Source: SHLQ01 sp964196045
GTDB taxonomy: Bacteria; Actinomycetota; Acidimicrobiia; Acidimicrobiales; SHLQ01
Length of the DNA: 10,673 nt
Assembly (NCBI GenBank): GCA_964196045.1
Contig: CAXMRH010000160.1
Span: 1 to 10,673 of the forward strand
Direction: 5' to 3'
Shown: positions 1-5,195 of the stretch, piece by piece
Layout of the letters: every line of letters starts with the position of its first letter
How positions within the stretch are numbered: the first letter of the stretch is position 1
Notes under the pieces: model-generated
Seen by the model: the letters and a program-made list of their open reading frames with translations, nothing else
Databases searched by the model: none
What the model was told of the DNA's origin: nothing
Program-made: the position numbers and the translations under genes

Positions 1-2
1 TT

Positions 3-134
3 CGACCAACTCCCGCTCTTTGGGAGGAGCTCCTGACAACGATGACGACGACGATCCGCGACGGTGGGTTCACCGAGATCGCCCCGGGTACGCTCACATC
101 GGCGGCCAGACTCCTGCATCCGAGCCACCAATAG
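3..134 (+). CDS. 3' end of an unidentified upstream gene (partial)
   Basis: The third forward frame is open from the window edge to a TAG at 132-134 and encodes 43 residues ending LLHPSHQ. The codons are rich in G/C at the third position and the product looks like an ordinary mixed, partly helical protein tail (it contains PALWEELL and GGFTEIAPG). The competing frame, open from 20 onward, gives an unnatural Asp/Pro/Arg-rich stretch. The PALWEELL...GGF wording faintly recalls the effector-binding domain of LysR-type regulators, but such proteins normally continue about 70-80 residues beyond this point, so I make no family assignment. If it were a LysR relative, its C-terminus would be truncated. 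Same strand as the yeiH-like gene, 86 bp upstream of its chosen start. Confidence 0.4.
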   Translation, partial: RPTPALWEELLTTMTTTIRDGGFTEIAPGTLTSAARLLHPSHQ

Positions 135-138
135 GGAA

Positions 139-170
139 CGAGCTACCCATAGAATCAATCTATGGGCTCG
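139..170. promoter_or_regulatory. Dyad upstream of the yeiH-like gene, candidate LysR-type operator/promoter
   Basis: A perfect 8-bp inverted repeat, CCCATAGA (146-153) and TCTATGGG (159-166), is separated by ATCAA. After a 3-nt bulge on the left it is extended by CGAG (139-142) pairing with CTCG (167-170). The centre contains T150-N11-A162, the spacing typical of LysR-family operators, and TAGAAT (150-155), which would pass as a -10 box. yeiH-family genes are often controlled by LysR-type regulators, which fits, but no regulator gene is identifiable here. It could instead be a terminator stem for the gene ending at 134, although no T-run follows. Confidence 0.45.
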
Positions 171-220
171 GAGATACCCAGCCCCTAGCGCTCAAAGGTC
201 GGTTCTATGACCATGGGGTC

Positions 221-1357
221 ATGGCACCATCTTCGTCGGCACTCCCGGCCGACACCTCCACAGTGCCCAGCCTCGGTGCTCAGCCATCATCCTCGGCGCT
301 CCCGGCCGATAACCCCTCACCACACACCGACCCCACCCCGCCAGCGGCCCGAAACATAACCTCTAGAGACAGGGCCTCGGAACTCGCTCCAGGTCTTGCA
401 GTCGCGGCTCTTTTTGGGCTCCTTGCCCGGGAGCTTTCTGGCCTCGTATCCGTCTCAACCCTCACCATTGCTGTCATCGCCGGAATACTCCTCGGCAACA
501 GCGGCCTCTCCGCGAGACAGACCAGCACCGATCTTCTCCGCCCGGGCCTCGCGTTCGCGGGGCGGTCGGTCCTTCGTCTCGGAGTCATCGCCCTGGGACT
601 CCGCCTCTCGGTCGGCCAGATCGGCGCTTTGGGTACGGCCACGATGCTTGTCATCATCGCCACCGTCACGGCGACCTTCTTCGGCACGAAGGCCCTCGGT
701 CGCCGCCTTGGCGTTTCCGAACCATTGTCACTTCTCGTGGCCACGGGCTATTCGATTTGTGGCGCTTCTGCAATCGCAGCAATAGAATCGTCCTCGGACG
801 CCGATGAAGACGAAGTCGCCCTCTCGATCGGCCTTGTCACCCTGGCGGGGACTATCGCGATGTTCGCTGTGCCTGCCATCGGTGACGTGCTCTCCCTCAG
901 CGATCACCATTACGCCGTGTGGGCTGGGGCGAGCATTCACGATGTTGCCCAGGTCGTCGCCGCAGGTTCGTCTCGTGGGAGTGCCGTGTTGGCGACGGCC
1001 GTGGTCGTCAAACTCACGAGGGTGATGTTGCTGGCTCCGCTCGTAACCGGAGTGAGTCTTGCCCGCCACCGCCGAGAGACAAGAACGAACGAGCCTCGAC
1101 CCGCTCCCATCCCCTTGTTCGTAGCTGGCTTCCTCCTTCTCGTCGCAATCCGGAGCACGGGGATCGTCCCGATGACGGTGATCGAAGGAGTCGCAGACGT
1201 CGAGAAGCTGCTCTTTGCCACGGCCCTCGTGGGTCTCGGTTCTGGAGTGCGGCTCGATCGGATGCGCACCCTCGGCGGAGCTCCCCTTCTTCTGGGAGCG
1301 CTCGCGTCGATCATCGTCGGAGCGGTCAGCCTCGCCGCAGTTCTACTCACAAGCTGA
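221..1357 (+). CDS. YeiH/UPF0324-family membrane protein (putative sulfate exporter family)
   Basis: This is a polytopic inner-membrane protein of 378 residues. The family is annotated as putative sulfate exporters, but the transported substrate is poorly established. After a polar, Pro/Ser-rich N-terminus of about 55 residues come about ten hydrophobic segments with family landmarks: LTIAVIAGILLGN, LRLGVIALGLRLS, GYSICGASAIAA, the most diagnostic IHDVAQVVAAG, and VKLTRVMLLAPLV. These align well with E. coli YeiH as I recall it. I chose ATG 221; GTG 263 and TTG 20 are in-frame alternatives. Starting at 20 would add 67 low-complexity residues and overlap the frame ending at 134. No strong ribosome-binding site precedes 221. 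The core has the family's usual length, so the N-terminal extension, which holds the duplicated PSSSALPAD segment, is unusual. The Nudix gene follows 59 bp downstream. Confidence 0.9.
   Translation: MAPSSSALPADTSTVPSLGAQPSSSALPADNPSPHTDPTPPAARNITSRDRASELAPGLAVAALFGLLARELSGLVSVSTLTIAVIAGILLGNSGLSARQTSTDLLRPGLAFAGRSVLRLGVIALGLRLSVGQIGALGTATMLVIIATVTATFFGTKALGRRLGVSEPLSLLVATGYSICGASAIAAIESSSDADEDEVALSIGLVTLAGTIAMFAVPAIGDVLSLSDHHYAVWAGASIHDVAQVVAAGSSRGSAVLATAVVVKLTRVMLLAPLVTGVSLARHRRETRTNEPRPAPIPLFVAGFLLLVAIRSTGIVPMTVIEGVADVEKLLFATALVGLGSGVRLDRMRTLGGAPLLLGALASIIVGAVSLAAVLLTS
227..309 (+). repeat. Direct repeat pair with hairpins in the 5' end of the yeiH-like gene
   Basis: A 26-bp segment at 227-252 recurs at 284-309, 57 bp (19 codons) later, with few mismatches; both copies encode PSSSALPAD. 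Each copy contains a small hairpin: GTCGGC-ACTCCCG-GCCGAC (235-253), and TCGGC-GCTCCCG-GCCGA (293-309). The second has lost the outermost pair. The 7-nt loops resemble those of hairpins at 4929-5044, suggesting a shared mobile or selected hairpin element rather than a protein-level repeat alone. Confidence 0.7.
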
Positions 1358-1372
1358 TCAAAGTCGATCAGC
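1353..1372 (+). terminator. Hairpin spanning the yeiH-like stop codon (possible weak terminator)
   Basis: A perfect 7-bp inverted repeat, GCTGATC (1353-1359) and GATCAGC (1366-1372), has a 6-nt loop AAAGTC. The TGA stop codon of the yeiH-like gene (1355-1357) lies in the left arm. There is no T-run afterwards, so it may be a poor terminator, a processing or mRNA-stability element, or chance. Confidence 0.35.
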
Positions 1373-1416
1373 CGGCGCTCGCTCGGCACTGGGGCACCTC
1401 GGGTACGTTGGTCGCC

Positions 1417-1821
1417 GTGATCCACAACGATCTCGTCTTACCGATCTCCGTGAAAGGTATTCTCGGGCCGCCGGGACAGATCGTGCTGTTGCACAACGAA
1501 CGAGGCGAATGGGAATTCCCTGGCGGCCGACTCGAATCGAGCGACGAGTCGCCAACGGCATGTCTTGGTCGCGAGATCAGCGAAGAGCTCGACCTGATCG
1601 TCGACGTCGGTCTTCCAGTGCACACCTGGCAAGACGAACCGCTACCTGGCCAAAATGTGCTCTTGATCGCCTATCGGTGTGAGATCGTCGGGTTGTGGCC
1701 GGAGCGTCTCTCGCACAGCCGCGGGCACAGCGGCGTTCGGCTGTTCAACCTTGATGAGCCCGAGGCAGTCGCACTCCGGCAGGGTTATCAAGACGCATTG
1801 ACGATCGCCGGGTTGATCTGA
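1417..1821 (+). CDS. Nudix hydrolase
   Basis: This is a small cytosolic pyrophosphohydrolase of about 134 residues that would cleave a nucleoside diphosphate linked to another moiety using a divalent metal. The substrate cannot be told from sequence. The domain opens with LPISVKG, a familiar beginning in one Nudix subfamily, then RGEWEFPGG and the Nudix box ending REISEEL. The box departs from the canonical Gx5Ex7REUxEExGU in two ways: six residues lie between Gly and the first Glu (RLESSD), and the late Gly is Asp (ELDL). The catalytic Glu pair of REISEE is intact. There is no in-frame ATG; GTG 1417 or TTG 1408 gives a normal-length domain, and neither has a clear ribosome-binding site. The stop is 2 bp from that of the convergent kinase gene. 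It may be co-transcribed with the yeiH-like gene. Confidence 0.85.
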   Translation: MIHNDLVLPISVKGILGPPGQIVLLHNERGEWEFPGGRLESSDESPTACLGREISEELDLIVDVGLPVHTWQDEPLPGQNVLLIAYRCEIVGLWPERLSHSRGHSGVRLFNLDEPEAVALRQGYQDALTIAGLI

Positions 1822-1823
1822 CG

Positions 1824-3317
1824 TCAGGCGGCGGGTAGCTCGATTTGAAAGCGAGCTCCGCCGAGCGGCGAATCGAATACCTTGATCGTGCCGCCCATGT
1901 GGGCAACGGTCGAATGGACAACGGCCAATCCAAGCCCCGCCCCGCCGCTGTCGCGCGTACGTGCATCATCGAGTCGAATGAACCGCTCGAATATTCGCTC
2001 GCGCTGCTCCTCAGAAATTCCAGGGCCGTCATCGTCGACCCAAATCTGCACCGTCGGACCCAACGTCTGAACTCCAACCGCGATGGTCGAGCGTCCGTGT
2101 CTTGCCGCATTATCCAACAGGTGCGCGATCACTCGCATCATCTCATCACCATGACCGACCACTCGTCCCGCGGAAACCGAGCGACGATCGACAGGCAACG
2201 CCCTTGTGCGGGCGGCTTCTTCCAACACGAGCTCATCGACATCGATCGTTGAGCTCGAATCGAGGATTCGAGTCTCGTCTCCTCGAGCGAGCGTAAGAAG
2301 GTCCTCGACGAGGCGTTCCAAACGGCCTGACTCCTTGAGCACGACCTCGGCAAAGTCATCGATCGTCGTGGTCTCGGGTGCACGGCGTGCGACCTCTGCT
2401 TCACTGCGAAGCACCGCGACCGGGGTACGCAACTCGTGAGATGCGTCGGAGACGAACTGACGACGACGAAGATCCGACGTCTCGAGACGTCCAAGCATCG
2501 TGTTCATCGTTCGAGCGAGGAGGCCGATCTCATCTGCCCCACTCGGTTCGGGCACGCGGTCGCGAAGGGTGCCCGACGAGATCTCCCGTACCTGGGCAGT
2601 GATCGCTCCAACGGGACGGAGTGCTCGACCAGCGATCACCCATGTTGCGACTCCAGACAGCAGCGTCAGAACCACGACCGCGACGAACATCGTGTTCCGG
2701 ACCTGGTCGAGCGCTTCGAGTCCCTCGCCCACCTCCGCAACGAACCCGACCGTCGTACCGTCGATCTGGCGACGACCAAAGGCGAGCGTCAGGTCGTCGG
2801 GTTGCTCCTCGCCGAATTGGTCGAATCGGAGGAAGTCGAGTTCGAACAAGTCGGCAATCGGGACGACGACCACAGCCTCCTCGACGGACTCCACGATCTC
2901 GGTGGAACGATCGACACTGATGCGAGCGATCCGGTCTGATACCAGAAGCACGTGCAGATCACCGGTACTCGTGCCGTACTCGTCGATCAGTGCGTCCGAT
3001 ACACCGATCTCTTCGACCACGGAACGCGCGAGGGCTGCGTCGAAGTCCCTACCCTCGACCTCGATGCCAAAGAGCTCGGAGCTGATTGCCTCGCTGAAGA
3101 AACCTTCGAAGTCTGAGAGATCGAACAAGACCTCCCCGCGAAAGTCCCCGAGCTCGATCTCAAAGGTGTCGAACACCTCGACTCGGTCATCGATGGCAGC
3201 ATCGCGAACCTGCCGGTCGAGTAGCCCCATGCCGAGCCACAACCCCACGCCCAGGATCAGCCCCGTGAGGACCAAGATCGCCAGAGCCAACCGAGCCCGA
3301 ATGGTCAGCCCACTCAT
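1824..3317 (-). CDS. Two-component sensor histidine kinase (HAMP, HisKA, HATPase_c)
   Basis: Membrane sensor kinase of 497 residues that would autophosphorylate on His and pass the phosphate to the neighbouring regulator. Membrane segment 1 is at about 8-30, the extracytoplasmic sensor loop at 31-207 and membrane segment 2 at about 208-230. A HAMP domain covers about 231-283, the H-box SHELRTP has phospho-acceptor H294, the N-box has N403 (LLDNAARHG), the G1 box is DDDGPG (428-433), the F-box ERFIR (444-448) and the G2 box GGAGLGLA (458-465). All catalytic boxes are intact. The sensor loop has no recognisable PAS or Cache signature and is notably acidic: I count 44 Asp/Glu against 13 Arg and no Lys. 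The start ATG overlaps the regulator's TGA as ATGA, so translation is probably coupled. The overall type resembles MprB/CseC/BaeS-like kinases, but I cannot name an orthologue. Confidence 0.95.
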   Translation of the reverse strand: MSGLTIRARLALAILVLTGLILGVGLWLGMGLLDRQVRDAAIDDRVEVFDTFEIELGDFRGEVLFDLSDFEGFFSEAISSELFGIEVEGRDFDAALARSVVEEIGVSDALIDEYGTSTGDLHVLLVSDRIARISVDRSTEIVESVEEAVVVVPIADLFELDFLRFDQFGEEQPDDLTLAFGRRQIDGTTVGFVAEVGEGLEALDQVRNTMFVAVVVLTLLSGVATWVIAGRALRPVGAITAQVREISSGTLRDRVPEPSGADEIGLLARTMNTMLGRLETSDLRRRQFVSDASHELRTPVAVLRSEAEVARRAPETTTIDDFAEVVLKESGRLERLVEDLLTLARGDETRILDSSSTIDVDELVLEEAARTRALPVDRRSVSAGRVVGHGDEMMRVIAHLLDNAARHGRSTIAVGVQTLGPTVQIWVDDDGPGISEEQRERIFERFIRLDDARTRDSGGAGLGLAVVHSTVAHMGGTIKVFDSPLGGARFQIELPAA

Positions 3318-3988
3318 CGTTGCGTCACGACCTGGTACCCGATGCCGCGAACGGTCTTGACGGTCTCCGTGTCAAACGGACGGTCGATCTTGCGGCGCAC
3401 GTACCCGACGTACACCTCGATGATGTTCGGGTCACCGTCGAAGTCCATTCCCCAGACTGCACCCAACAACTCGCTCTTCGATACCACAGACGGCGCCCGA
3501 CGTAGGAGTGTCTCGAGCACCGCGAACTCTCGAGGGGTGAGATCGATCGGCGTGTCCCCGCGGCGACATCGCATAGCTCCCGGGTCCAGTTCGAGGTCGC
3601 CGACCGTCAATGTTGTCGGCCTTGCCGCAGCGCCACGGCGGACAAGCGATCGCAGTCTCGCCACCAACACCACGTGTGAGAACGGCTTCCGTAGATAGTC
3701 GTCGGCGCCGAGGTCGAAAGCATCGGCTTCGTCGTATTCACCATCCTTGGCGGTGAGCATGAGGATCGGCGTCCAAACGTCGTCCGCCCTCAATTGGCGG
3801 CACACCTCGTATCCGTTCATCCCCGGCAACATGATGTCGAGGACGATGGCGTCGTACTCACCTTCTCGGGCGCGCCAGAGGCCGTCGAGTCCATCAGCCA
3901 CGTGATCCACGGTCATGCCGTCGGCCTCGAGACCTCGCCGAACGGAGTCGGCGAGCGTCAGTTCGTCTTCCACGAGCAGCACGCGCAT
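3314..3988 (-). CDS. OmpR/PhoB-family response regulator
   Basis: Cytosolic DNA-binding response regulator of 224 residues. The receiver domain (about 1-115) starts MRVLLVEDE and has the acidic pair E7/D8, phospho-acceptor D51 (IVLDIMLPG), T79 (LMLTAKD) and K101 (DDYLRKPF), a complete active site. The C-terminal winged helix (about 128-222) carries DLTPREFAVLETLL and ends VKTVRGIGYQV, as in the OmpR family. I chose ATG 3988 because family members begin MRVLLVEDE; an in-frame ATG at 4007-4009 would add seven residues and abut the operator cluster. On the minus strand CAGACT lies 6 nt before ATG 3988, a possible -10 for a leaderless transcript, matching spacing seen at two other genes here. It is first in a two-gene operon with the kinase and diverges from the acidic secreted protein, its likeliest target together with itself. 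Confidence 0.95.
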   Translation of the reverse strand: MRVLLVEDELTLADSVRRGLEADGMTVDHVADGLDGLWRAREGEYDAIVLDIMLPGMNGYEVCRQLRADDVWTPILMLTAKDGEYDEADAFDLGADDYLRKPFSHVVLVARLRSLVRRGAAARPTTLTVGDLELDPGAMRCRRGDTPIDLTPREFAVLETLLRRAPSVVSKSELLGAVWGMDFDGDPNIIEVYVGYVRRKIDRPFDTETVKTVRGIGYQVVTQR

Positions 3989-4010
3989 CACCCCAGTCTG
4001 CACACACATG

Positions 4011-4058
4011 CTGAAGCGAACCTGAGAAGGCTCTCAGCAACTCTCAGGAAGGCTTCAG
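4011..4058. promoter_or_regulatory. Symmetric five-half-site operator cluster between regulator and acidic-protein gene
   Basis: Five related hexamers are arranged as a near-perfect large dyad: CTGAAG (4011-4016), CTGAGA (4022-4027), TCTCAG (4032-4037), TCTCAG (4042-4047) and CTTCAG (4053-4058). The first two are reverse complements of the last and middle types. Steps between same-strand sites are 10-11 bp, one helical turn, which is how OmpR-family regulators bind direct repeats. The inner pair CTGAGA-AGGC-TCTCAG is a perfect palindrome. Its position in a divergent gap beside a response-regulator gene makes it a strong candidate site for autoregulation and for control of the acidic protein. 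Binding itself is inferred. Confidence 0.75.
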
Positions 4059-4118
4059 CTAGCCCATGGACGATGACGGTGTCGCATCCCCCAGCGACCA
4101 CTACCAAGGAGACTCTCC

Positions 4119-4916
4119 ATGACAAGCCCAGAGAACCCCGACACCGAGCCCGAAACACCACGCCGTCGCTCGGGTCTGATCGGCGCCGGTATCGGTGTTG
4201 TCGCACTCATTGCGTCGTTGCTCGCGTTCAGTACGTTGGCCGGTGCCCAGGACTCGGGTTCGGAACTCATCGACCCAGAATCGGCACCAGTCGAGACACA
4301 AGACGACGACGCCGACGAAGACGACGACGACGACGACGACGACGACCCCACCACCAAGTTCGAAGACGCGTTCAAGGACTTCGACACCTGCCTCGCCGAT
4401 ACAGGCGTGGGCTTCCCCGGTGCACTCGACGGCATCTTCGAGGGTGAATTCGACGGACCCTTCACGGGTGAGATCGAGGGATTTTTTGAGGGTGAATTCG
4501 ACGGTGAGTTCGGGGACAAGTTTCCGGGCGACCTGGGAGCGATCGTCTCGGTTATGGATGGTGACTCGTTGAGTATTGCGGAGTTCGGTGACGGCGACGG
4601 AACGGTCACCATCACGAAGTCCGGCGACGACATCTCTGTCAGCTCAACGGGCGACGTCACGGTCGATGACATCGACTTCGACATCGACGGCATGGAGCTC
4701 GACGGCTTTGCCTTTGATCTCGAACTCGGTGAGCTCGACGAGGAGTTCCAGGCATTCGAGGATGCCCTCAGCTCGTGCGAAGAATCGCTCCCCGATGACC
4801 TGCTCGACGGCGGCTTCTTCTTCGGCGGTGGAAACGTCTTCGAAGGCGGAGACTTCGATTGGGATGACTTCGGTCATGACCATGCCGACAAGCCCGAGGA
4901 CGCAGATGTGAGCTAG
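4119..4916 (+). CDS. Secreted, extremely acidic protein of unknown function (possible Ca2+ binder)
   Basis: I do not recognise a family. The 265-residue product has a short polar N-terminus, RRR at 15-17, a hydrophobic segment at about 19-40 and a good signal-peptidase-I site AGA|QD after A43, so it is probably secreted; an uncleaved anchor is possible. The mature part (44-265) has, by my count, 74 Asp/Glu, only 5 Lys and no Arg. It contains nine consecutive Asp (68-76), a Phe/Glu/Gly-rich repeat region (107-135, FEGEFDG twice), and D186-x-D188-x-D190-G191-x-E193, which resembles a calcium-binding loop. C91 and C220, its only mature cysteines, could form a disulfide. AAGGAGA (4106-4112) is a clear ribosome-binding site 6 nt before ATG 4119. 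It diverges from the two-component operon across the operator cluster, which suggests regulation by that system. The terminator at 5096-5139 is its probable transcript end. Confidence 0.85.
   Translation: MTSPENPDTEPETPRRRSGLIGAGIGVVALIASLLAFSTLAGAQDSGSELIDPESAPVETQDDDADEDDDDDDDDDPTTKFEDAFKDFDTCLADTGVGFPGALDGIFEGEFDGPFTGEIEGFFEGEFDGEFGDKFPGDLGAIVSVMDGDSLSIAEFGDGDGTVTITKSGDDISVSSTGDVTVDDIDFDIDGMELDGFAFDLELGELDEEFQAFEDALSSCEESLPDDLLDGGFFFGGGNVFEGGDFDWDDFGHDHADKPEDADVS
4320..4346 (+). repeat. (GAC)9 microsatellite encoding nine Asp residues
   Basis: Nine uninterrupted GAC triplets encode residues 68-76 of the acidic protein, just after a less regular Asp-rich stretch. Replication slippage here would change the length of the Asp run without shifting the frame, so strain-to-strain length variation is plausible. 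It lies between the signal peptide and the first conserved-looking segment, where it may act as a charged linker. Confidence 0.85.
4440..4504 (+). repeat. Internal direct repeat of the acidic-protein gene
   Basis: A 17-bp sequence at 4440-4456 recurs exactly at 4488-4504, 48 bp (16 codons) later, encoding EGEFDG both times within a Phe/Glu/Gly-rich region. The identical codons suggest a fairly recent internal duplication or slippage event. Confidence 0.7.
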
Positions 4917-4924
4917 CGCGTTAC

Positions 4925-5088
4925 CTCGCTCGACACTTCCAGTCGAGATCCGCGGAAACCGACATGGTCGCTACGCGAGCTCCGCTCCCCTCTCGCTCGA
5001 CACTTCCAGTCGAGAACTACTTCACGTCGGGAGTTCCGCCCGACATCCGACGAGGCCGTCTTGGTCGCTACGCGAGCTCCGCTCCCCT
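4925..5088. repeat. Alternating A-B-A-B short repeats with hairpins in an intergenic region
   Basis: The 279-bp gap 4917-5195 holds no convincing gene. Repeat A (24 bp) occurs identically at 4925-4948 and 4992-5015; repeat B (27 bp) occurs identically at 4965-4991 and 5062-5088. The order is A, 16 bp, B, A directly abutting, 46 bp, B. Each A contains the hairpin CTCGAC-ACTTCCA-GTCGAG, and the spacer between the second A and B contains GTCGGG-AGTTCCG-CCCGAC (5026-5044); both have 6-bp stems and 7-nt loops. Repeat B is built around CGCGAGCTCCGCTCC. This looks like a REP-like interspersed element, but the rest of the genome is needed to show that. A 63-codon open frame at 4964-5155 crosses it and the terminator, and I regard it as spurious. 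Confidence 0.8.
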
Positions 5089-5095
5089 AGAAGAT

Positions 5096-5139
5096 GCGGC
5101 ATCGACTCCTGTTCTCGCAGGATTCGGTGCCGCTTTTTT
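5096..5139 (+). terminator. Intrinsic (rho-independent) terminator
   Basis: The outer stem GCGGCA (5096-5101) pairs with TGCCGC (5128-5133). After a wobble, CGA pairs with TCG, and after one mismatch TCCTG pairs with CAGGA around a 6-nt loop. Six T follow directly (5134-5139), then GATTTT. The orientation is plus-strand, so it should end the transcript of the acidic-protein gene, giving it a 3' untranslated region of about 220 nt that contains the repeat patch, and it insulates the exporter operon downstream. Confidence 0.85.
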
Positions 5140-5160
5140 GATTTTCCAGCGATGAGCTCG

Positions 5161-5189
5161 GTGGCACGGTCAGAGGCCGCGACTAGATT
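5161..5189 (+). promoter_or_regulatory. Candidate promoter for the ABC exporter operon, probably leaderless
   Basis: TAGATT (5184-5189) makes a good -10 box. GTGGCA (5161-5166), matching four of six positions of TTGACA, sits exactly 17 bp upstream. The start codon ATG 5196 is only 6 nt after the -10, where transcription should begin, and there is no ribosome-binding site in between. A leaderless mRNA is the natural reading and is common in Actinomycetota. Confidence 0.55.
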
Positions 5190-5195
5190 CCAGCA

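Noticed and set aside
10..26. CTCCC-GCTCTTT-GGGAG hairpin near the left edge
   Set aside because: It has a 7-nt loop, but the loop sequence does not fit the RSTYCCR set, and it lies inside the probable coding tail; most likely chance.
919..1416. Long in-frame extension upstream of the Nudix domain
   Set aside because: The extension overlaps the yeiH-like gene in another frame and encodes an Arg/Ser/Pro-rich product. The Nudix fold is complete without it.
2500..3360. 286-codon plus-strand open frame opposite the kinase
   Set aside because: Ser/Arg/Thr-rich low-complexity product, antisense to a kinase with every catalytic box intact.
4055..4693. 212-codon minus-strand open frame rich in Ser and Pro
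   Set aside because: It is the antisense shadow of the acidic-protein gene (the Asp codons read as Ser-type codons in reverse) and lacks start signals.
4964..5155. 63-codon plus-strand open frame in the repeat patch
   Set aside because: It is composed of the A/B repeats and runs through the stem and T-run of the intrinsic terminator. It has no ribosome-binding site, so it is very unlikely to be a gene.
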